Part shown: one piece after another, positions 56,682 through 64,000 of the stretch | Numbering within the stretch: the first letter of the stretch is position 1 | Layout: every line of letters begins with the position of its first letter | Source of the DNA: Bicyclus anynana | Taxonomy: Eukaryota; Arthropoda; Insecta; Lepidoptera; Nymphalidae | Direction: 5' to 3' | Assembly (NCBI RefSeq): GCF_947172395.1 | Contig: NC_069095.1 | Location: 15,350,271 to 15,414,270 of the forward strand | Length of the DNA: 64,000 nt | Notes under the pieces: generated by a model | What the model was told of the DNA's origin: nothing | Database searches by the model: none | Seen by the model: the letters and a program-made list of their open reading frames with translations, nothing else | Position numbers and translations under genes: made by a program

Positions 56682-57143
56682 AGTATGCGCGTTATACTAC
56701 TATCGTTAACAACTGAGTCTTAGGGCCATAAATCATTTCTCTATATCTATCTCGCTTGCACTTATGGGTCTTATGGAGCCGTCTAGTGAAGGGTGTAACA
56801 ATGAAAGACATATTATCGATAAGTAAAGTTTATTATCGTATCTTGTTCACAAAATTAAAAAAATTAACAATATTTGATTTAATATAATACATATTTCATA
56901 TTATATAATTATTAACTAAATACTTCCGTCTTGATTCGGTCCACTGTCGCTCTGCTCACACCACAAACAAATGCGGCCATTTCACGTGGTTTGTTGAAAT
57001 TTAGAGAAGCCACTTTATTCGGATCACTTTTCAATTCATTGAGAAACAGGAATACGTTGTGAATCAGTGTTCGAGCTTGAGGGCTAATATCGCCATGTAA
57101 TTTCTTCAGATCAACGTTAGAAAATAAAGTATCCATAGTGCGC
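56682..57143 (-). mobile_element. Deleted DNA transposon, copy 2 (keeps transposase N-terminus), broken by an LTR element
   Basis: Minus strand. The left boundary carries the terminal sequence tatagtatgcgcgttat (56683-56699). 56697-56923 reads the same as 9293-9535 reversed. The transposase start is fused directly to this 3' region, so the whole catalytic part has been deleted. The 5' end is missing because the 3' LTR of the Gypsy-type element abuts the start codon. Confidence 0.75.
56912..57136 (-). pseudogene. Transposase N-terminal remnant (74 codons)
   Basis: ATG at 57136 (MDTLFSNVDLKK). It reads into a helical region (ARTLIHNVFLFLNEL) and a helix-turn-helix-like FVCGVSRATVDRIKTE, then stops after the deletion junction. 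This matches, from memory, the DNA-binding start of the same IS630/Tc1-mariner-like transposase family whose tail is at 9143-9292. No DDE residues remain. Confidence 0.6.
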
Positions 57144-57149
57144 AACGAG

Positions 57150-57400
57150 TAATTTACGTTCGCCGATGCAGGAGTGTCCAGAAGAAAGAGTTCTTGGTTC
57201 TTAAAATGAATTTATTAATATAAAAATTACAAACTAATTAAACTAACGACGTCTTCGAGCGTAAGTGAAGAAGTGTGGTAAATTTCCATGTCACTATGCA
57301 CCCGTGCGATTTGCCGAATCAGCGTTCCAGTTACGTACACGTGTTGAATAAGGCCGCGAGTCCAATGCGGGCGGAGCGACGAGCGAAGCGGCATGTAACA
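57150..57400 (-). repeat. 3' LTR of the Gypsy-type element (inner end firm, outer end approximate)
   Basis: On the minus strand TGTTACATGC begins at 57400, immediately after a purine run (aagggggagg, about 57410-57401) that is the polypurine tract. AATAAA is at 57216-57211. The outer end, near 57150-57160, cannot be fixed because the 5' LTR is outside the window. Confidence 0.7.
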
Positions 57401-57421
57401 CCTCCCCCTTCGAATCAGCAA

Positions 57422-59113
57422 CTATTTCTTGAAGTTTAAGGGAAAAGTTGCTGACAGTTGTTCGTGGGATGCTTCTTGCTTCTGACGATCTTCGGATGTC
57501 TTCGGTTCAGTGTAGACGTGAAATGTCTCTATCTTAGGCTTGCCTCTTGTTCGGCGGTAGTATGATAGAGATGTTAATATGCAGGTAAGTATCAGCGCTC
57601 CCAGTAGCAATCCGTAGAATGGAATGGTTGTGTGGTACAATATCGAAGTTTCTTGAATTTGGATGGGTTCTTGCGAATTTGCTCTATCTTGGACTTCATG
57701 AAGTTTCTTCAAATCTATCGAGTTAATATTCAAGAGTGGAATAGCAGTATCCTCTTCAGGTTTGACAGTAAAGTTAGCTATCTTTAGCGGATGTCCTCTT
57801 ATTCGGTCGTTAACATTGGCTAAGGTGAATTCATCTGTGTGAAGTACACAGTTGTGTGGTATGGTAGCTAAGAAACTTCCGGATACAGTGTTAAGTTCAT
57901 CTTTTTCACAGGTAAGTCGTATTCGAGTTGGGTTTGAGAATACAACTGCGTAGTGACGATCGTCCAATTTTTCCATTGCTGGCCTCGTCAGGTTGATGAT
58001 GATTTTCTTGCAGGTGTCCGTCGGTTTTCCTTCGATTATATTGCTGATGCAGTCTGGAGTGGATCTCAGTTGATGATTGATTTCTTTCTCACAGATAAAC
58101 TGTGTTTCTACCTTCGGGCATTCAGCCTCAATGTACACGTGAATATTTCCAGTTAAGGCAAGGTAAGGAAAAGGAGGAATAATAACCTGATTAAACTTAT
58201 TTGGTACTACGACTAATTTGTATAGGAAAAAGGTAAGTGGAGATACTATTGGAAATTTAAATATGAAAACTATGCGATTTCCACTAAAGTATGAACCTGA
58301 TTTTACGACGTCATAATAATTTCTAAAGTCTAAATCTAATATTTGATCCCTACTATATAGAGTTTTAATTCTAACTAAAGTACTATTTATCATATCTATA
58401 CTAAGCATTGAATGATGAGTGCGCGATTCACTGCAAAATGCTAATGCGTTTTCTAACCTACTTATCTCATCTAATAAACTATCTAAATTATCATTAATAA
58501 TTGAAAGAACTTGTCCGAATTTAGCGAATTTCAACAGAGAATATGTTCTATATTTGTTAGAATTAAGTAGAACATGCATGCTTTCATTTAATTGAACCTG
58601 GTTATTAACAAGTTTCGTTAAAATAGATGTATGTTCGTTCATCAGCTCTTTATTAAGGCTAATATGACGATTTTGTTCAGATATCATTTTATTCTGATTT
58701 TCTTTAAGAACTTGAATAGCGTTTTCGTACTTTAAAGCATCTTTATAGTCTAGATTACCTGTAATACTTTTTATTACTGAGCCTAAACCATCTATTAAAC
58801 CTCTTTTAGAACGATTAGGCTCAAAAGTTAACAAGCGGGATGTGGCTTTATCTAATTTAGTTGCAAGGTGATCAATCTGAAATTCATATAATGCGTATGT
58901 ATCATTGTCCAGTTTGTCTTTAATATTAGTCAGTTGAGTTTCTATTAAATTGATATTGGTCTGAATGTCGGTCAGGTCTACGTATTGTAAAAGTATATGA
59001 TGGTCAGTTGTAAGTCTCATTGGTCCCAGTTTGAAAGGTAAAAGTCCTGGTCCATCTTCTAGTCTTTCAAGTTTTATCTCGTGTCCCATGGTCAGAACGA
59101 AGGGCAGCATCAC
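57422..59113 (-). CDS. env: Envelope protein of errantivirus-like element, F-type, 563 codons
   Basis: Related to the baculovirus F-type fusion proteins found in insect Gypsy/errantivirus elements (assignment from architecture). Visible: a furin-type site RSKR (101-104), directly followed by a glycine-rich GLIDGLGS fusion-peptide-like segment; a long helical, heptad-like stretch (about 120-250); a Cys-rich ectodomain (about 310-430); a single membrane span (about 498-518) ending in basic YYRR; a cytoplasmic tail of about 42 residues. The frame is uninterrupted. It overlaps the end of pol by 47 bases. The first residues are weak as a signal peptide; in related elements env is expressed from a spliced RNA, so the true start may come from an upstream exon. 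Confidence 0.85.
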   Translation of the reverse strand: MMLPFVLTMGHEIKLERLEDGPGLLPFKLGPMRLTTDHHILLQYVDLTDIQTNINLIETQLTNIKDKLDNDTYALYEFQIDHLATKLDKATSRLLTFEPNRSKRGLIDGLGSVIKSITGNLDYKDALKYENAIQVLKENQNKMISEQNRHISLNKELMNEHTSILTKLVNNQVQLNESMHVLLNSNKYRTYSLLKFAKFGQVLSIINDNLDSLLDEISRLENALAFCSESRTHHSMLSIDMINSTLVRIKTLYSRDQILDLDFRNYYDVVKSGSYFSGNRIVFIFKFPIVSPLTFFLYKLVVVPNKFNQVIIPPFPYLALTGNIHVYIEAECPKVETQFICEKEINHQLRSTPDCISNIIEGKPTDTCKKIIINLTRPAMEKLDDRHYAVVFSNPTRIRLTCEKDELNTVSGSFLATIPHNCVLHTDEFTLANVNDRIRGHPLKIANFTVKPEEDTAIPLLNINSIDLKKLHEVQDRANSQEPIQIQETSILYHTTIPFYGLLLGALILTCILTSLSYYRRTRGKPKIETFHVYTEPKTSEDRQKQEASHEQLSATFPLNFKK

Positions 59114-62100
59114 GAGTATTCTGTAACAATTTGGTCGTTTTAGGGGTACGTTTTAGTCGAGCTTTAGCTACAGGCCCCTTTTTCCTAGAAGTGTATATGT
59201 GAATGGGTGAGTTAGCCAATACGGTATCATGTGTGAAACGAGGTGCAAGTTTCGATCTACTAGCGTAAGGGTTATTAATGAATACTTGCTGCTCGGGTTG
59301 ATATTCAACTTCGGGTTCGCGAGTTTTATTGCGATTTTCCATGAGTGCGGATCTATTTGCTAAAGATGAGTCATTGATTATGTCATAAACTTGCGTCATT
59401 TTATTCTTATGATTTTCTATATACTGTTGGAGTAAATGTGGGGTCAAGTCAATGTCAGTTGGGTCCCTAGGGTCAGTATGTCCCAATATAATATCGTATG
59501 GTTTGCATTTAGTAAAACTATGAACTGAACTATTATATGCAAGTATAGCATATGGCATTAAGTTAATTACGGATTCATCTTTGTGCTGTAATTTCAAAAT
59601 GCGGAGATGTTCTAATATTGTCGAATGAAAACGTTCAATATTACCGTTAGCATTCGGAGAGTGAGCTAAAGTCTTATGATGTGTAATTTTATGTACTTTG
59701 CAAAATTCTGAGAAGATCTGATTAGTGAATTCTGTACCTTGGTCTGTAATTATAGTAAGAGGTAAATTATGATGAGTACTAAAAGTTAACAGAGCTTGTA
59801 TAACACTAACCGCTGTGCCATCTCTAAGTAAGTATGCTTGACCATATTTCGAAAATACATCGATAAAAGTTACGTATTTTTCACTTTGCGCCGTAAAACT
59901 ATCCATATGCACTATTTCGAAAGGCCTAGTTGCAGGTGGTACTAACTGAAGTTGGGGTCTTATTGGATTTCTATCGTACTTGGCTTGCCCACAAATTGAA
60001 CAATCATTGATAAATTTACTTATGTGGTCTTTCATCTTAGGCCAGTAATATCTAGCGGAAAGAGATAGGTAACATTCGTTTATACCACGATGGTTCGTTT
60101 TACCTTCGTGATAGTGACGAATGATGTCTTGCTGTTTTAAAAATTCTTTAACGTTCTCAAGCTCCTTTTTTGCCAAAACTAAATTCATTGACGAACTTCT
60201 GAAGTTATCCTGTATAATTGGAATAATATCATACATTGCAAGGGGTGGATTTATAGAAAGGGCTGTTTTAATTTTAGGTTGCACGTATTCTTTGATTGCG
60301 TTCACAAGATCTTCCACCAAATTTGACCTAGATAACTGAACAGATGTTCGAGTATGAGTGTCAAAAGGTTTAGTCACAGTTGTACGTTTTTTCATGTCAC
60401 CTACAATAGTCAAACACAATTGTCGAGGGAATTTATTTAAGGGATCGTCCGTTATAGGAATTTCAAGTATAGGATTCTCGTCTGCCGTATGTGCTGTAAG
60501 GGTTTCAGAGTCATTTAAGGATGGTGGTCGTTCGGTGGGGTTCGCTACTATTGAACTAACTTCTTCGTTACAGATCTCAATGCGTGATAGTGCATCTGCA
60601 TTAGTGTTATTCTTACCTTTTTTATAAATTACAGTAAAATCATATTCGCTTAATTTCAGTCGCCATCTCGTAAGTCTTGAGTTCGGTTCCTTAAGGTTCA
60701 TAACCCACTGCAAAGGTTTATGATCAGTTACTATCTTGAATTTTCTACCGAAAAGATAAGGTCGAAAGTATTTCGTTGCCCATACTATTGCTAATAATTC
60801 TTTTTCTATAGTGCTGTAATTTATTTCGCTATCATTCAACGTACGTGAAGCGTACGATATAGGTTTGTCGGAACCAATTGTCCCTTGTGAGAGTATTGCA
60901 CCTATTGCAAAATTCGATGCGTCTGTAGTCAGAATAAAGTCCTTGTCAAAGTCTGGGTATTTAAGGATGGGATCATTAGTAAGTAGAGTTTTACACTTTT
61001 CAAAACTATTAACGTAATTAGAATCAAAAGTAATTTTAGTTCCTTTTTTAAGACACTTTGTCATTGGTTTGGTGATTCGAGCAAAATCAGGTATGAATTT
61101 TCGATAGTACCCTAAGAGTCCTAGGAACTGTTTTATTTCCTTGGGGGTCTTAGGCATAGGATACTTTTGAATAGCAGCAATTTTATCTGGGTTAGGTTTT
61201 ATACCTTCACTACTTATAATATGTCCTAAATAAGCTGTCTCGAGTTTTAAGAACTCAGACTTGTCTAATTGAATTTTAAAGTTAGACTCTCGCAATCTTT
61301 GGAATACCTTTTCCAGGTTAACCATGTGCTCCTGGAGACTTGTACTGAAGACAATTATGTCGTCCAAGTATACCAGACAAATAACGTTTTGAAGTCCTCT
61401 AAGAACATTATCCATAACGCGTTGGAAAGTAGAGGGGGAATTCTTCAATCCCATTGGCATTCTTAAGAACTCAAATTTTCCATTTTCGACTTGGAAGCCT
61501 GATTTTGGGATATCTGAAGGATTCAATTCCACTTGGTAAAATCCAGATGCAAGGTCAAGGGTGGTAAAGTACTGACATTTGCCTAACTTGTCTAGAACGT
61601 CTGTAATATTGGGAATGGGGTATTTGTCGTCGATTGTTTTTTCGTTAAGCTTTCGAAAGTCAACGACCAGACGCCATTTCTTTTTTCCAGATGCGTCAAC
61701 CTTTTTTGGTACAACCCAAATCGGTGAGCTCCAAGCTGACTCAGATGGTCTTATAATACCTTGTTCTAACATCTTACTAATCTGACTTCGAACTTCATCA
61801 CGATGTACAAAAGGATATCGATAACTCTTAGTGTGAATAGGAATTTCGTCGGTTGTTCTAATGCTATGTTTAATCTTATTCGTGAATGTTAACGCTTCAC
61901 CTTCAACATAAAATACGTCTTCATACTTTGAGCAAAGAGTTGTTAAATTAGCTTTTTCCTCTTCATTCAAATGGTTCATTCGTATTCGCGATATGATATC
62001 TTTAGCACGCGGCGATAAGTATTCAGTACGAGCACACTCAACATTGAATACGGTTGCTTGCGTAGCTTGATCTAATGAAAATATAATGTCGTTCTTAGTT

Positions 62101-62657
62101 GGATTCACGACTTCAACGATACCACGACAGTTCTCAACTGTAGCGAGGCATTCGCTTATTATACAGTTACAGACAATCTGTTCTTCAATTAATACATCAC
62201 CGTCGGGTGCATTAATTGGTAACCTAACTAACTTAGAACTTTCAGCAGGAATTATATCTTCATAGAGATTTAAATTCCGAGAATTATACATTTGTATTGG
62301 ATTAACTGCGAACTTAGTAATTAAGCTTAGTTCTTTAAGATCTAATTTAGCTTCCCATTTTGTAAGTAAATCCATACCTATTAAACCGTCAAAATGATCG
62401 TGAAATTTATACACGAATAACTTCATAGTGTCATTATCATTAACTTCTGGAAAACATGGTAAAATTATGGAAAAATCATTTTTAGTTGTAGCGTGAACAT
62501 TTGTAACTTCAAACGGATCGTAATTTAGTGGAACATTATAAAAATAATTTTCAACTGCCTCGGGGCTGATAAAAGACTGATTGGCCCCTGTATCTATAAG
62601 AAAATTCAAAGGTGGATCGGAAATTCGTATATAAGGTAATTGTCTATGAGTCTGCAA
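59067..62657 (-). CDS. pol: Pol polyprotein of Gypsy-type element
   Basis: Uninterrupted, 1196 codons counted from a TTG; no ATG begins it. The frame stays open upstream into gag, in the -1 frame relative to gag, so expression by -1 frameshifting is expected. Domains: aspartic protease (LIDTGANQSF, about residue 21), reverse transcriptase with YLDD (about 430), RNase H (TTDAS, about 574), integrase with His-His-Cys-Cys region (HYHEG to CSICG, about 844-890) and catalytic residues in MDSF (about 917), TDQGTEF (about 970) and NGNIERFHS (about 1004). All core catalytic motifs are present. Order is that of the Gypsy/Metaviridae group. Confidence 0.93.
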   Translation of the reverse strand: MQTHRQLPYIRISDPPLNFLIDTGANQSFISPEAVENYFYNVPLNYDPFEVTNVHATTKNDFSIILPCFPEVNDNDTMKLFVYKFHDHFDGLIGMDLLTKWEAKLDLKELSLITKFAVNPIQMYNSRNLNLYEDIIPAESSKLVRLPINAPDGDVLIEEQIVCNCIISECLATVENCRGIVEVVNPTKNDIIFSLDQATQATVFNVECARTEYLSPRAKDIISRIRMNHLNEEEKANLTTLCSKYEDVFYVEGEALTFTNKIKHSIRTTDEIPIHTKSYRYPFVHRDEVRSQISKMLEQGIIRPSESAWSSPIWVVPKKVDASGKKKWRLVVDFRKLNEKTIDDKYPIPNITDVLDKLGKCQYFTTLDLASGFYQVELNPSDIPKSGFQVENGKFEFLRMPMGLKNSPSTFQRVMDNVLRGLQNVICLVYLDDIIVFSTSLQEHMVNLEKVFQRLRESNFKIQLDKSEFLKLETAYLGHIISSEGIKPNPDKIAAIQKYPMPKTPKEIKQFLGLLGYYRKFIPDFARITKPMTKCLKKGTKITFDSNYVNSFEKCKTLLTNDPILKYPDFDKDFILTTDASNFAIGAILSQGTIGSDKPISYASRTLNDSEINYSTIEKELLAIVWATKYFRPYLFGRKFKIVTDHKPLQWVMNLKEPNSRLTRWRLKLSEYDFTVIYKKGKNNTNADALSRIEICNEEVSSIVANPTERPPSLNDSETLTAHTADENPILEIPITDDPLNKFPRQLCLTIVGDMKKRTTVTKPFDTHTRTSVQLSRSNLVEDLVNAIKEYVQPKIKTALSINPPLAMYDIIPIIQDNFRSSSMNLVLAKKELENVKEFLKQQDIIRHYHEGKTNHRGINECYLSLSARYYWPKMKDHISKFINDCSICGQAKYDRNPIRPQLQLVPPATRPFEIVHMDSFTAQSEKYVTFIDVFSKYGQAYLLRDGTAVSVIQALLTFSTHHNLPLTIITDQGTEFTNQIFSEFCKVHKITHHKTLAHSPNANGNIERFHSTILEHLRILKLQHKDESVINLMPYAILAYNSSVHSFTKCKPYDIILGHTDPRDPTDIDLTPHLLQQYIENHKNKMTQVYDIINDSSLANRSALMENRNKTREPEVEYQPEQQVFINNPYASRSKLAPRFTHDTVLANSPIHIYTSRKKGPVAKARLKRTPKTTKLLQNTRDAALRSDHGTRDKT

Positions 62658-62665
62658 ATTAAGTT

Positions 62666-63901
62666 CTATTTTAATTTGCTGGGTTTCGAAACTCCCTGAA
62701 AATCCTGATCGTTGGACGTCTGCGGTTGTTCGTCAGTAATCTGGGCATTGCAATCGTTGGTCATGTCATGAGGGTCATGAGGGGTGTTGTAGTAATAAGG
62801 ATATTGGTCATAGTGCTGGTAGTTATAGTAATCTACGTCATTGTTAGAGTCATAGTAATATTCGTCACAGTCGGGATAGTAATTGTAATAGTCATCATAA
62901 TTCGAACATTCATTCAGATTGACATCTCTAGATTTAAAATAATTAGTAGGTGGTGGATTACCTTGTCTCGCCCAATTCCAGCCGGACGGTGGCAGTGGTC
63001 TGCTAGTGAAGCGGCTGACACCGCTCATTGGCGTAGAGGTATTGTGCTTTGGCGGCAATTTGAACACTGCGCTACGCTGGTTGTTGCCAGGCAGCGGCGC
63101 GCTGAACATTTGCTGCGTACGTGTCATAGGTGACCTAAACTGGCTAAATTGTGGGGGTGCATGATAACCCTGTTGCTGCGGTCTAGACGGACCGGGCATG
63201 TTAAAGTTCATAGGTTTATTAAAATGTGGTAAAGGGTTATTACTGAACGGAATATTGAAATTACGGATAGGCTGATGATTGTAATTTAATGGTGCTTGCG
63301 GTGAAAATTTCTTATCTGGCATATGGCTACTTCTACTTTGCAAATATATCGTATTAGTTTCCTCATGGACAAACTCGAGAGCTTTTTCGATCGTATCAGG
63401 GCGCATGCATCTAATGCGTGAGCCCAGCGGATCCTTTAGACCTCTTAGGTAGGCCTGAAGGGTGAGCTTTTTATACAAATCTCTCTTAGCTTCTATGGTA
63501 GTTTGCAATGTGTCGTGTAAAGATACATATGTCATTATCGTACTAAAAAGGTTTTGGCAGGATTCGTAAAATTCCTGAGGTGTTTTAGAACCCTGACTGA
63601 GTAGAGATAAATCATTATATAACGCTATTTCATTTCTTTGATCACTAAAGTTATTAATAAGCGCTTTGCGAATACCTGCCCAATCGGTAGGTATCCCGTT
63701 CGTATTAATCAGTCGAGCGGCCGGACCCGATATCTTATTAAGAATACCGTTAATTAATCCTAAATTATTTAATTCGAGCCCGCTACCATACTGCACGACG
63801 AGCTGGTCGCATAATTTAATAAATCTAGTTAGAGTATTCGGGTTCCCGTCAAAGTCCGGGACTAAGCGGAGAGCTTTATATATATTCTCTAAGTCGGACA
63901 T
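62666..63901 (-). CDS. gag: Gag protein of Gypsy-type element, 411 aa
   Basis: ATG-initiated structural protein. The first ~200 residues form a helical capsid-like domain (FDGNPNTLTRFIKLCDQL; QEFYESCQNLFSTI). Then comes a Pro/Asn/Gln/Arg-rich linker (about 205-325) and a strongly Tyr/Asp/Asn-rich tail (about 335-385). There is no CCHC zinc knuckle, as in other errantivirus-type Gags; the Arg-rich linker may bind RNA (inference). It ends 62666-62668 and is followed by pol in the -1 frame with overlap. The opposite-strand frame at 62726-63133 is a mirror of the Tyr-rich codons. Confidence 0.9.
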   Translation of the reverse strand: MSDLENIYKALRLVPDFDGNPNTLTRFIKLCDQLVVQYGSGLELNNLGLINGILNKISGPAARLINTNGIPTDWAGIRKALINNFSDQRNEIALYNDLSLLSQGSKTPQEFYESCQNLFSTIMTYVSLHDTLQTTIEAKRDLYKKLTLQAYLRGLKDPLGSRIRCMRPDTIEKALEFVHEETNTIYLQSRSSHMPDKKFSPQAPLNYNHQPIRNFNIPFSNNPLPHFNKPMNFNMPGPSRPQQQGYHAPPQFSQFRSPMTRTQQMFSAPLPGNNQRSAVFKLPPKHNTSTPMSGVSRFTSRPLPPSGWNWARQGNPPPTNYFKSRDVNLNECSNYDDYYNYYPDCDEYYYDSNNDVDYYNYQHYDQYPYYYNTPHDPHDMTNDCNAQITDEQPQTSNDQDFQGVSKPSKLK

Positions 63902-64000
63902 ATTATTATCTATTTTACGCCTAGAGTCCTGGTCTTTAAGCCTACTACTAACGCTAGGTTTTGGTTCTTTCCTTGAGTGGAAAATTTTGAATAATAATTT
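63902..64000 (-). other. 5' leader of the Gypsy-type element, cut by window edge
   Basis: Untranslated sequence upstream of gag. No primer binding site or 5' LTR is reached before the window ends. Confidence 0.7.

Noticed and set aside
57227..57421. 64-codon minus-strand frame after env
   Set aside because: Lies in the polypurine tract and LTR; no relation to known accessory proteins.
62726..63133. 135-codon plus-strand frame rich in Val and Ile
   Set aside because: Mirror image of the Tyr/Asp/Asn-rich codons of gag on the other strand.
1..64000. CRISPR arrays, operons, prophage or other prokaryotic systems
   Set aside because: The tandem arrays here lack repeat-spacer structure; spliced genes and eukaryotic retroelements show this is nuclear animal DNA.

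Overview
The window looks like nuclear DNA of a moth or butterfly (Lepidoptera). It is AT-rich and gene-poor, its genes carry short introns with GT/AG borders, and it is packed with repeat families I associate with lepidopteran genomes: two tRNA-headed SINEs, short interspersed elements whose ends read ACCGACTTC or tagcggacgcccgcg, an RTE-type 3' end, a BEL/Pao retrotransposon and a Gypsy-type element with an envelope gene. This assignment is inference; no ribosomal or mitochondrial marker is present.

Layout. 1-2560: repeats and unremarkable AT-rich DNA. About 2640-7167 (+): a multi-exon gene for an unidentified multipass membrane protein. Partial tandem copies of its own exons sit before exon 1 and after exons 1 and 2, and a 25-bp palindromic tandem array lies after exon 3. 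7270-13300: repeats, including a deleted DNA transposon that keeps the C-terminus of its transposase. 13336-20010 (+): a complete BEL/Pao element with 235-bp LTRs that read identical, a CCGGT target duplication, a tRNA-Phe primer site and one 1732-codon polyprotein. 21471-22118 (-): a small secreted repeat protein with a clear TATA/initiator core promoter. 22.2-33.3 kb: repeats and MITEs.

33.3-46.3 kb (+): three carboxylesterase genes. The first two are tandem duplicates (27 differences over about 436 residues by my count) with secretory signals; the third has no visible signal and a complete catalytic triad. Esterase 1 has Gln where the catalytic His should be, while esterase 2 keeps it. Esterase 2 is bracketed by inverted repeats, and a 24-bp piece of esterase coding sequence lies at the edge of one of them.

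46.3-57.1 kb: repeats, including a 1.2-kb element with 27-bp inverted ends and a 6-bp target duplication, a C/G-asymmetric minisatellite and several SINEs. 56.68-57.14 kb holds a second deletion derivative of the 9-kb transposon, keeping the transposase N-terminus instead. Its 5' end is interrupted by the 3' LTR of an errantivirus-like element on the minus strand (gag 63901-62666, pol to 59067, F-type env 59113-57422). That element runs off the right edge, so its 5' LTR is not in the window.

How the genes relate. The host genes (membrane protein, secreted repeat protein, esterases) show no functional link. The esterase cluster is the only gene family expansion seen, and it shows divergence of one copy at its active site. 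The two retroelements have intact reading frames and look recent. Exon borders were read by eye from splice consensus and phase, without transcript support.
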